DNA from: Gemmataceae bacterium | Lineage (GTDB): Bacteria; Planctomycetota; Planctomycetia; Gemmatales; Gemmataceae | Reading direction: 5' to 3' | Length of the DNA: 16,716 nucleotides | NCBI GenBank assembly: GCA_017853285.1 | Contig: JAFMJU010000016.1 | Span: 1 to 16,716, forward strand | Shown here: positions 1 to 6,503 of the stretch, piece after piece | Numbering within the stretch: the first letter of the stretch is position 1 | Layout of the letters: the number at the start of each line of letters is the position of its first letter | Translations under genes and position numbers: made by a program | Notes under the pieces: model-generated | Database searches by the model: none | Told to the model about the DNA's origin: nothing | What the model saw: the letters and a program-made list of their open reading frames with translations, nothing else

Positions 1-2
1 TT

Positions 3-128
3 CTGAAAACCAAAGACAGGGAAAACTTGAAAGTTTTTCGTGATCCTGAATCACTTTTGGTTTTTTTGGCCGGTAGTGTGGAACAAATCCGAGCCTCCGT
101 TCAGGGCCGAACACTCGATATCCGATAA
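3..128 (+). CDS. C-terminal end of an unidentified protein, cut by the left edge
   Basis: Frame 3 is open from the left edge to a TAA at 126-128 and gives 41 residues, beginning LKTKDRENLK and ending VQGRTLDIR. The other two forward frames meet stops by about base 43. The composition is that of an ordinary soluble protein: charged and amphipathic, with an ESLLVFLAGSVEQIRASV stretch that could form a helix. It has no start in the window, so an ATG-based ORF search misses it. It points the same way as the next two genes and ends 102 bases before them, so it may be a third member of that cluster. The family cannot be recognised from this fragment. That it is coding is an inference from its composition and position. 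Confidence 0.45.
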   Translation: MKTKDRENLKVFRDPESLLVFLAGSVEQIRASVQGRTLDIR

Positions 129-220
129 CAGATCCAAGGGTATTATCCTTCCGGGTCCCGCCAGGCCTTGGGGGTTTCATTCCCGCTTTTTCTTGGATTT
201 CCTTAAAGATGATCGAGGCG

Positions 221-225
221 GGAGC
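221..225 (+). promoter_or_regulatory. Ribosome binding site for the 234-aa gene
   Basis: GGAGC, within GCGGGAGCC, lies about six bases before the ATG at 231. It supports that ATG as the start of the 234-aa protein. The rest of the gap 129-230 holds no clear promoter; a TATTAT hexamer at 141-146 has no convincing -35 partner. Confidence 0.45.
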
Positions 226-230
226 CTGGC

Positions 231-935
231 ATGAGGCAACCGGTCGCTGATTTGGTGCGTCAAGGCTTGACCGCTGCGGCATTGACCCCGCCGGATATTG
301 CCGGGGCGGGGAAAAGGTCGCCTCTTTTGTTTCCCGCCAACCAGGCCGGCAGGGCCGCCGAGGCTTATGTCTCCGAAAACATGCTTCTGGAAAAGCCTGC
401 AGCCGAAGGGATCGCGCCTCCCTCCTTGACCGAAAAAGGTTGGGACTGGTTACGAAACCAGGGAGCTCCGGTACTGAATGATTTTCTGCGTCAGTTGGAG
501 CAATGGAAGGATCAGGATCGTGTATTGATGGCGAAAATCCGGGAAAATTCGGCTCGTTTGGAGCGCCTTGAAATCGCCCTCAAAAATATGCTTGTCAGAT
601 CGGGTGGAGGTGGGACGGTTTCACCCGGTGGCGACTTTAGCCTGAAGGAATTGATTCTTCAGGTGCTTTCATCCGGCTTGTCTGGAGCTGGAAGGATGTC
701 CGGAGCGTCCTGTGACATCAGCCTCCCGAACTTGTTCCATCAAATTGGCTCAAATGCCCATCCAAAATTGACTTCGGGCGCCTTTCAGGATGCCCTTCGG
801 GAATTGCATCGGGAGGGCAAGGTGCTTTTTCACCCTTGGACAGGGACGCTTTACAGCATTCCTGAGCCGGAGTTTGCGTTTCTTGTGGGGCATGAGGTTG
901 CTTACTACGTAAGCCTTAAGGGCCCTGTTGAATAA
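231..935 (+). CDS. Unknown protein with two predicted winged-helix parts and a coiled coil, partner of the downstream ATPase
   Basis: This 234-aa protein has no function I can name. The N-terminal part (about residues 35-75) reads as a helical segment, RAAEAYVSENMLLEKP, ending in LTEKGWDWL, a pattern typical of the last helix and wing of winged-helix domains. Residues about 80-122 are charged heptad-like sequence that probably forms a coiled coil. A Gly/Ser-rich linker (124-135) leads to a second helical part (about 137-212). There LPNLFHQIG, then FQDALRELHREGKVLFHPWTG and LYSIPEP, look like a second winged helix with its wing. The end, FAFLVGHEVAYYVSLK, is well ordered. There is no signal peptide or membrane segment, so it is probably cytoplasmic. 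The stop TAA directly abuts an in-frame ATG of the ATPase gene, so the two are almost certainly co-expressed and may form a complex. A DNA-binding or adaptor role is inference from predicted folds only. Confidence 0.75.
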   Translation: MRQPVADLVRQGLTAAALTPPDIAGAGKRSPLLFPANQAGRAAEAYVSENMLLEKPAAEGIAPPSLTEKGWDWLRNQGAPVLNDFLRQLEQWKDQDRVLMAKIRENSARLERLEIALKNMLVRSGGGGTVSPGGDFSLKELILQVLSSGLSGAGRMSGASCDISLPNLFHQIGSNAHPKLTSGAFQDALRELHREGKVLFHPWTGTLYSIPEPEFAFLVGHEVAYYVSLKGPVE

Positions 936-973
936 ATGGATGCGGGAAATTCTGTGGCGAAGGTCTGGACGCC

Positions 974-979
974 AGGAGG
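974..979 (+). promoter_or_regulatory. Strong ribosome binding site that decides the ATPase start
   Basis: A perfect AGGAGG lies seven bases before the ATG at 987. The upstream in-frame ATG at 936 directly follows the TAA of the preceding gene and has no such site. The ATG at 987 is therefore the more likely start, giving 753 rather than 770 residues. Confidence 0.6.
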
Positions 980-986
980 GCGGGGG

Positions 987-3248
987 ATGGCGATAATGTT
1001 GCAGGGAACCGGTCTGGACCCCGTTGCCTATCGGGAAGCCATGGAGGTTTTTCGGCATTTGGGGAATCCCTTTCGCAACCACTTTGCCCGCAACAGCGAC
1101 GATGATTCCTGCGGGCGATTCCATGTGCCCGAACTGTACTCCCGTGAGAGGGGCTTGCTGCTCTCCCTGATTGACCAATTCCGGTCGAACCATGCTTCTC
1201 CCGCGGAAGTCCTCCCGATTCTTGGCAACAAGGGTGCGGGAAAAACCCATCTCCTACATTCGATAAAACATGGTGAATCCGGGAAAAACAACGGGATTCA
1301 CCTTTTGGTGACCCCAGGTTCCTACCAAAGGGATGCCGATTTCCTGGAATATTTGTTCTTCCAGGTGATTGATACCTTGTTGGGTGGTGGTCGACATGGC
1401 CGGGAAAGGCCCCTCCTTGGCATTTGCGAATTGGTTGTGGCTAGAAGTTTGGCACAAACCCTTTCCTCAATGACCACCCAGGAAAAGGTGGAGTTTTTCC
1501 CCCCTCCCATGCTGGGGCGTTGGCTGAGGTCCCTCGGTCTGGGGACGCAACAGGCAGAGGAACGGTGCGGTTGGTTGGTCGGGCGATTGACCCAAGGTGA
1601 GACCAGAACCCTGACGCCCGGTACCGTGACCGGCTTGTGTGTCGAAGCTGGTATTCCGCCGGACCGGGCCGCGGAGGTTTTGATCAGACATGCGATCGCC
1701 AGCAGCGGTCGTTCCACCCAGGGAATGATGAGGGCAGCCGTCATTCGCGGTTTGGCGGGTGTGGCTTTGAAGGGTGATGAGAGTGATTTGGCCAGCTTTT
1801 TGACCTATGGTTTCGCTGAACTGGATTTCCATGTCCGGCCGAGCCGTCAGGATTTGGTCTTGTCCTTATTCAAGGCTTTGCTGGGGATTTTGCGGGAGGT
1901 TCGGGTTCCCGTTTTCGTCGCCTTCGACCAATTGGAAGACCTGCTGCTGGCCCGTCGCGGTGAGGATGTCCACAAGGTCGCGGAAAGCTTTTTCGCCGGA
2001 ATAGTTCAATGCATGCACCAGTTGCAGGGCATCGGGTTCCTTTTGTTTGCCGAACGCGGATTATGGAACCGGTTTGTCCCCTCTTTGGACGGGTACATGC
2101 GTGACAGGTTGACCAATCCTGTGCATTTGCCAGGTAAGGGAACCATTCAAGCATTGCGCCTTGACCCGCCCCCACCCGAATTGGTTCGCATGGTGGTTGA
2201 GGCCAGATTGCGCGCCTTGCATTCCAGTCATGGGTGTTTCTCATTTCTCCCCGCCTGTTTCCCTTTTCAATTGGAGCAAATCGACCGGATCGCCAGGACG
2301 GAAGCCACATTGCGTGACATGCTTCAACAATTCCGTCAATTGTTTGATGCCTTGGTTTTTGGACAGGAGGAAGAGGCCAGATTCGAGCGGCATGTGGAAA
2401 ATGCCGGAATCATACCGGACTTTACCCGTCCGAATGCGGTCCAGAGCGTGAATGAAGCCGTGCAGATGGCCGAAACGGCGCATTCCGATACCGGAACCAA
2501 CCGGATCATTGGGGCTCCGGGGGACGGGCGATTGGATAAAACCAATCCTGAGATAGAGGTTCGGTCGGTGGTTCAGTTGGAAGTGCCTTTGGCGCCCGGC
2601 TTATTCCCGGTGGAAAACGCGTCCATGGGCTTGGGAGAACTCTGGGATTTGGAAATGCGGGCAGCCGCCCGCCAACTCGAACCAGAGGGGGCGGTGGCTG
2701 GAGCGACCCGGGAACTCCAATCGGGTTTGGGAATGTTGCTCCGTCTGATGAACGATCATGGGGTACGGGTAGGGCCTTGGCGGCTTCAACATGTGGTGGA
2801 AGGCTTCGATTTCGGCGAACATCCGACCTATGGCGTGATTTCAATCGGGCATTGGGCATGCCAGGGCGGCAAGCCCTGGAGGGTTGGGATAGGATTGTTT
2901 CTTGGGCGAGGCCAAGGCAAACCCAAGGATCTGGGCGTCAAATTCCAATGCCTTCACTTCGATCCATCCGTGGTCGATCAATTGATCCTGCTTAGGCCCG
3001 AGGATGACATGGTCCTCCAAGGCAAAACCAAGCAGTTATGGCAGGATATGGAGAAAAATGGCCAAGGTTTGCGCCTAGAACCATTGGGAAGGGAAGGCAT
3101 TCAATTGATGTACGCCTTGCCCAGGATATTTGCCACGGCTTCTGAGGCGCGACCGTCTTCCGGGGTGGCTTCAGAAATCGCAGGCGTGTTGGGTGATCGC
3201 TATGAGGCCTTCTTGCGTCAGTTGTGCATGCCCGTCCTGGATACCTGA
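987..3248 (+). CDS. P-loop ATPase of STAND/ORC-like type with a long unassigned C-terminal region
   Basis: From the ATG at 987 this is a 753-aa cytoplasmic protein (770 aa if the ATG at 936 is used). Walker A is GNKGAGKT at residues 80-87. The Walker B-like strand VPVFVAFDQLEDLL (about 307-320) has Asp-Gln where classical AAA proteins have Asp-Glu; DQ(F/L)E is common in STAND-like NTPases. A sensor-like strand, GIGFLLFAERGLW, follows at about 349-361, then GYMRDRL, which may supply an arginine finger. EARLRAL at 405-411 and the helices to about 456 look like the lid and winged-helix part of ORC/Cdc6-type ATPases. Between Walker A and B lie about 220 residues, longer than usual, suggesting an inserted helical domain. 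Residues about 473-528 form a polar linker. The last 220 residues form an alpha/beta region, with VGIGLFLG at 633-640 and QLILLRP at 665-671, that I cannot assign. Nearby genes suggest a two- or three-component ATP-driven system, perhaps defence or DNA metabolism; this is speculative. Confidence 0.8.
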   Translation: MAIMLQGTGLDPVAYREAMEVFRHLGNPFRNHFARNSDDDSCGRFHVPELYSRERGLLLSLIDQFRSNHASPAEVLPILGNKGAGKTHLLHSIKHGESGKNNGIHLLVTPGSYQRDADFLEYLFFQVIDTLLGGGRHGRERPLLGICELVVARSLAQTLSSMTTQEKVEFFPPPMLGRWLRSLGLGTQQAEERCGWLVGRLTQGETRTLTPGTVTGLCVEAGIPPDRAAEVLIRHAIASSGRSTQGMMRAAVIRGLAGVALKGDESDLASFLTYGFAELDFHVRPSRQDLVLSLFKALLGILREVRVPVFVAFDQLEDLLLARRGEDVHKVAESFFAGIVQCMHQLQGIGFLLFAERGLWNRFVPSLDGYMRDRLTNPVHLPGKGTIQALRLDPPPPELVRMVVEARLRALHSSHGCFSFLPACFPFQLEQIDRIARTEATLRDMLQQFRQLFDALVFGQEEEARFERHVENAGIIPDFTRPNAVQSVNEAVQMAETAHSDTGTNRIIGAPGDGRLDKTNPEIEVRSVVQLEVPLAPGLFPVENASMGLGELWDLEMRAAARQLEPEGAVAGATRELQSGLGMLLRLMNDHGVRVGPWRLQHVVEGFDFGEHPTYGVISIGHWACQGGKPWRVGIGLFLGRGQGKPKDLGVKFQCLHFDPSVVDQLILLRPEDDMVLQGKTKQLWQDMEKNGQGLRLEPLGREGIQLMYALPRIFATASEARPSSGVASEIAGVLGDRYEAFLRQLCMPVLDT

Positions 3249-3259
3249 TCCAGCGGGGC

Positions 3260-3299
3260 CCCGGGGTCGGGGGATTGAGATCCGTGCCCGGGATTTTTT
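3260..3299 (+). terminator. Candidate intrinsic terminator between the ATPase gene and folC
   Basis: CCCGGG at 3260-3265 can pair with CCCGGG at 3287-3292. Inside it, GGAT (3272-3275) pairs with ATCC (3280-3283) around a TGAG tetraloop. One A then six T (3294-3299) follow the outer stem, the usual layout of a rho-independent terminator. The T run ends 14 bases before the proposed GTG start of folC and just before its ribosome binding site, so it could also act as an attenuator in the folC leader. The large interior of the stem makes this moderate evidence. Confidence 0.45.
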
Positions 3300-3300
3300 G

Positions 3301-3307
3301 GGAGAGG
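3301..3307 (+). promoter_or_regulatory. Ribosome binding site that sets the folC start
   Basis: GGAGAGG lies six bases before the GTG at 3314. It favours that start over the ATG at 3224, which would overlap the ATPase gene by 25 bases and add 30 residues with no family resemblance. Confidence 0.6.
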
Positions 3308-3313
3308 GGCCTG

Positions 3314-4672
3314 GTGTCCACCAACGGGCATAACCACTGGTCATCCGCGCAGGCCTACTGGGACGGCCTGATTGATTACGAGCGCCGTACAGCCAGGCCC
3401 GAAGACTTGAAGCTGGCAAGGATGAGGGCTTTGCTGGAAGGTTTGGGCAACCCCCATCTTCACCTTAGAACCGTGCATGTGGCGGGAACCAAAGGCAAAG
3501 GCTCCTGCTGCGCCTTGCTGGAGTCGGTTTTGCGGGCCGCCGGTTGGAAAACCGGCCTCTTTGTCTCTCCCCATATCCAGCATGTCACGGAACGGTTTGT
3601 TATTAATGGGAAGCCTGTTGGGGTTGGGGATTTGGGCGAGGCCATCCTTCGAATAAAGCAGGTCGCTGAAAAATATCTGGTTGAACCACCATCGTTTTTT
3701 GAGGTCGCAACGGCTGCCGCATTCCTTTGTTTTCAAACCGCGAGGGTGGATTGGGTCATCCTCGAGACAGGTTTGGGAGGGCGTCTGGATTCCACCAATG
3801 TATGCAAACCCTCGGTGACCTTGATTACGGGAGTCGGGCTGGATCATGTCCAGATTCTTGGGAATACGCTTGAGGAGATAGCCTACGAGAAGGCTGGGAT
3901 CATCAAGCCTTCTGTCCCGGTCGTTTCCGGTGTTCTGGAGCCTGGGCCTCGGAATGTGGTCCGCGGAATAGCAGCCATGCGGAAAGCTCCGCTTTGGGAA
4001 TTGGGTGAGCAGGTCGAGGTTGAAAATGTTCCTGGGGCATCCTTTGACCCTTGGCGGGAAATAGTCTGTTCGGTGAGAACTCCTGTTGCCCGGTATGAAA
4101 ATGTAAGGATCAATCTGGTGGGGACCCATCAGGCTCGTAACGCGGGATTGGTCCTCGGTGTGTTGGACCAACTAAGGCTTAGAGGGCTGGTTTTACCTGA
4201 AAAAGGCATTCGGCAAGGATTTGGTGATGTAGATTGGCCCGGCCGTCTGCAAACCTTCAGTCGTCATCCCTGGATATTGCTGGATGCGGCACACAATGTT
4301 CCTTCGGTGCAAGCGCTTGTGGAAATGCTCCGCATTTGGCCTGTGGACGGAACCCGCAAACTGTTGTTTTCAGTCAGCAAGGACAAGGATGTTGCCGGCA
4401 TGCTTGGCCTGATGGCACCCTTTTTTGATGAAATCCATCTGACCCGTTATACCGTGGGTATCCGGGCCATGCCTCCGGATGAGATAGCCAAAATTTTGTC
4501 ATCAATCCCTGGATTATCAAGTCGCTACAAACTCTATACACACGAGTCCCCTCTAAAGGCACTGGAGGCTATTCTTCCCGGGTTATTACCCAAAGATGGG
4601 CTTTGTGTTGCCGGATCTATTTTTCTCCTTGGGGAAGTGAATCCCGCCCTGGGGCAATGGTTGTCTGGTTGA
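3314..4672 (+). CDS. folC: Bifunctional folylpolyglutamate synthase / dihydrofolate synthase
   Basis: FolC adds glutamate to dihydropteroate and to folates in an ATP-dependent cytoplasmic ligase reaction of the Mur ligase family. From the GTG at 3314 the protein has 452 residues, close to the family norm of about 420-450. The characteristic opening AYWDGLIDYERR lies near residue 14. The ATP-binding loop HVAGTKGKGS is at 55-64, SPHI at 85-88, ETGLGGRLDSTN at 151-162, and GLDHVQILGNTLEEIAYEKAGIIK at 175-198. In the C-terminal ligase domain, GTHQARNA is at 270-277, WPGRLQ at 308-313 and DAAHN at 324-328. All the usual signatures are present, so it should be active. A possible terminator separates it from the upstream ATPase gene. 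The 155 bases after it, before the next gene, hold no clear terminator or promoter. Confidence 0.95.
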   Translation: MSTNGHNHWSSAQAYWDGLIDYERRTARPEDLKLARMRALLEGLGNPHLHLRTVHVAGTKGKGSCCALLESVLRAAGWKTGLFVSPHIQHVTERFVINGKPVGVGDLGEAILRIKQVAEKYLVEPPSFFEVATAAAFLCFQTARVDWVILETGLGGRLDSTNVCKPSVTLITGVGLDHVQILGNTLEEIAYEKAGIIKPSVPVVSGVLEPGPRNVVRGIAAMRKAPLWELGEQVEVENVPGASFDPWREIVCSVRTPVARYENVRINLVGTHQARNAGLVLGVLDQLRLRGLVLPEKGIRQGFGDVDWPGRLQTFSRHPWILLDAAHNVPSVQALVEMLRIWPVDGTRKLLFSVSKDKDVAGMLGLMAPFFDEIHLTRYTVGIRAMPPDEIAKILSSIPGLSSRYKLYTHESPLKALEAILPGLLPKDGLCVAGSIFLLGEVNPALGQWLSG

Positions 4673-4815
4673 TTCCGCATCGCTTTGCACCGGCTAATGG
4701 AAAGATTTTCCAATTGTGGCAATTCTGATGACTGACCAAAGGGGGAGCCTGTCACTGATTCCGCCTCCGCGCTGTCAATAGTGGGGTAGCTTTTCACCAG
4801 GAACACCACCATCAC

Positions 4816-4820
4816 GGAGG
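4816..4820 (+). promoter_or_regulatory. Ribosome binding site for the STN-like protein gene
   Basis: GGAGG lies seven bases before the ATG at 4828. An ATG at 4821 is in another frame and too close to the site, so 4828 is the start; it also gives a good signal peptide. Confidence 0.6.
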
Positions 4821-4827
4821 ATGGGTC

Positions 4828-6132
4828 ATGCGGCATCATGCTTTTTCGGTCGCTTTGGTTCTGGTTTTTTTTGGCCTGAAATTATTGATTGCTCAGGATG
4901 CCAATGTTCCTGATCCGTTGAAAGAGGCCCAAGCCCGTTTGGCTGTTTCCATAAGCCGCGCCGAATCCCAATTCCGTGATCAAATGCGTATTTATGATGA
5001 GTCCTTCAGGAAGGATCCGGAAAAGGCCAGAGTGGCACTGGATTCTGCCGAGCGCCTGATTCAAAGTGAACCGGCCCTTCCGGAAAAAAGAAAAACCGCG
5101 CTGATGGATCAAATCCAGAAAAGGCGCTTGAAGGTGGGCACCGTGCCTGCTCCAACTGCTGAAGATTTGACCGGCTTGGGAAAATCGAAAGTCGTCAAAT
5201 CTGCCCCTACCGAATCGGAAAAACAGCAGGTTGAAACTTCCAGCCAACTGAGGGAAATCAATCGTTTGGGTGAGGGAGGCAAAACGGCGGAATCCAACCG
5301 TAAATTGGCGGAACTATCCCGAAAGGATGGCGCCAATCCGGCCGTGGTTGCCGCAAATCAAATGGCTGGAACCCGCTCGGCGATCAAAACCGGCCGGGAT
5401 ATCCAAACACGCATGAACCAATCCATGGTCGCCGCATTCCGCGAAATCGAGGCTGCCGGGGTTCCAATTGTCGGGGATATGGTTTTCCCGGACGATTGGG
5501 CTGAAAAGACCAAGCGCCGCTCCGCCAGCGCGAGAATGAGCGAAAAAGAACGAGCCATTATCAAGGCTTTGGGTTCATCCATGAGCATGACCATGGAGGG
5601 TGAACAGCTAAAATATTTTCTGGACGCTATGGAGAAACAGCTAGGAATTCCTTTGGTGATCGACAAACAGGCGTTGGAATCCGCGGGAATTGGTTTGGAT
5701 ACCCCGATCAGCATCCGCGCCAAAAACTGGAGCGCCCGGAGCGTTCTTCGCAAGGTGTTTTCAGACCTCGGGATCGCCTACATCATCCGAAGCGAGGAGG
5801 TTATGGTCACCACCCAGGAGACCGCCAGGGAGACCATGATCACCCGTTCCTACTACATCGGGGATTTGTTGCCTATTTTCGGCAATAACAATGTGGCTGG
5901 ATTGAACAATCAGTATCTGGATCCGTTCACCCGGATGAATTTGGCCGCCGCCTCGCAGTTTCAATTCGCCCAAACTTTGACCGGGATTATTGACTCGATT
6001 AAGTCTCAGGTGGATCCCAATTCCTGGGCGCCCAATGGTCAAGGTAGCATTGTCTTTGAACCCCTGAGCATGAGCCTGATTGTGAAGCAGACAGCCGAAG
6101 TGCATTTCATGTTGGGTTCCACCCTTCGCTGA
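4828..6132 (+). CDS. Exported protein with an STN/secretin-like C-terminal half
   Basis: This 434-aa protein opens with a short basic stretch and a hydrophobic segment (about residues 7-22, AFSVALVLVFFGLKLLIA) followed by QDA, a typical Sec signal peptide with cleavage near residue 22-23. Residues about 30-210 are highly charged, Ala/Lys/Glu-rich and probably helical or coiled. Residues about 255-330 (LKYFLDAMEKQLGIPLVIDK, then SARSVLRKVFSDLGIAYIIR) match the pattern of STN domains, the short domains at the start of secretins and TonB-dependent transducers. Next come a YYIGDLLP motif and an IKSQVDPNSWAPNGQGSIVF...LSLIVKQTAEVH-type region, a layout common in planctomycete proteins related to type II secretion secretins. 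There is no secretin barrel, so it is not a pore itself. It ends soon after VHFMLG, slightly earlier than relatives. The role is unknown; it probably acts in the periplasm. The cupin gene follows after 23 bases and may be co-transcribed. Confidence 0.7.
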   Translation: MRHHAFSVALVLVFFGLKLLIAQDANVPDPLKEAQARLAVSISRAESQFRDQMRIYDESFRKDPEKARVALDSAERLIQSEPALPEKRKTALMDQIQKRRLKVGTVPAPTAEDLTGLGKSKVVKSAPTESEKQQVETSSQLREINRLGEGGKTAESNRKLAELSRKDGANPAVVAANQMAGTRSAIKTGRDIQTRMNQSMVAAFREIEAAGVPIVGDMVFPDDWAEKTKRRSASARMSEKERAIIKALGSSMSMTMEGEQLKYFLDAMEKQLGIPLVIDKQALESAGIGLDTPISIRAKNWSARSVLRKVFSDLGIAYIIRSEEVMVTTQETARETMITRSYYIGDLLPIFGNNNVAGLNNQYLDPFTRMNLAAASQFQFAQTLTGIIDSIKSQVDPNSWAPNGQGSIVFEPLSMSLIVKQTAEVHFMLGSTLR

Positions 6133-6155
6133 TAACCTTTCAGATCGGGGGCCGA

Positions 6156-6503
6156 GTGCTGTCGCAAATTTTCCCCTCCGCCGAAGGAGAAGTGAGGCGT
6201 GAGTTATTTCCCGGGGTGGAGGCCAGGGTGGATGGCGGAGAGCATTTGACTCTCAGCCGGGTGCGGATGGTCCCATTCTCGGTGGTGGAGCGGCATTCCC
6301 ATCCACACGAGCAGGTGGGGATCGTGGTGGAAGGCTCCGCCAGGTTTGATGTGGGAGGATTTTCCAAGGTCCTCGGGCCTGGAGATGTCTACCGGATTCC
6401 AGGTGGCTTGCCACACAGTGTCCATGCCTTGGACAATGGCCTATTCGCCTTGGATGTGTTTTTCCCGAAACGGCTTGAATACCATGGCGCTGTAGTGCCC
6501 TAG
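6156..6503 (+). CDS. Small single-domain cupin protein
   Basis: This 115-aa protein starts at a GTG (6156). It is a single beta-barrel cupin. Motif 1 is HSHPHEQVGIVVEG at residues 47-60, supplying histidines and a Glu/Gln metal ligand. Motif 2 is GPGDVYRIPGGLPHSVHAL at 74-92, with the motif-2 histidine at H87. Small cupins of this type bind a metal ion and serve as isomerases, dioxygenases, sugar-binding or sensor proteins; the substrate cannot be told from sequence. No signal peptide is present, so it is cytoplasmic. The ribosome binding site is weak (a G-rich run just before the start), and the short gap after the STN-like gene suggests coupled transcription. Its TAG stop overlaps the stop of smc on the opposite strand. 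Confidence 0.8.
   Translation: MLSQIFPSAEGEVRRELFPGVEARVDGGEHLTLSRVRMVPFSVVERHSHPHEQVGIVVEGSARFDVGGFSKVLGPGDVYRIPGGLPHSVHALDNGLFALDVFFPKRLEYHGAVVP

Noticed and set aside
40..234. 64-aa plus-strand ORF whose TGA overlaps the ATG at 231 (ATGA)
   Set aside because: The composition is odd (Trp/Phe/Pro-rich), it has no ribosome binding site, and it overlaps a better frame open from the left edge to 128. The ATGA overlap is probably chance.
750..1250. 166-aa minus-strand ORF
   Set aside because: It lies antisense to the end of the 234-aa gene and the start of the ATPase gene, and its sequence is Arg/Pro-rich without any domain pattern.
3224..3313. N-terminal extension of FolC from the ATG at 3224
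   Set aside because: It overlaps the ATPase gene, has no family similarity, and a better ribosome binding site serves the GTG at 3314.
3341..4171. 276-aa minus-strand ORF opposite folC
   Set aside because: folC is certain on the other strand; this frame shows no domain pattern and arises from the codon usage of folC.
4699..4711. Short inverted repeat GGAAA-GAT-TTTCC after folC
   Set aside because: A five-base AT-rich stem with no GC core or following T run is too weak to call a terminator or operator.
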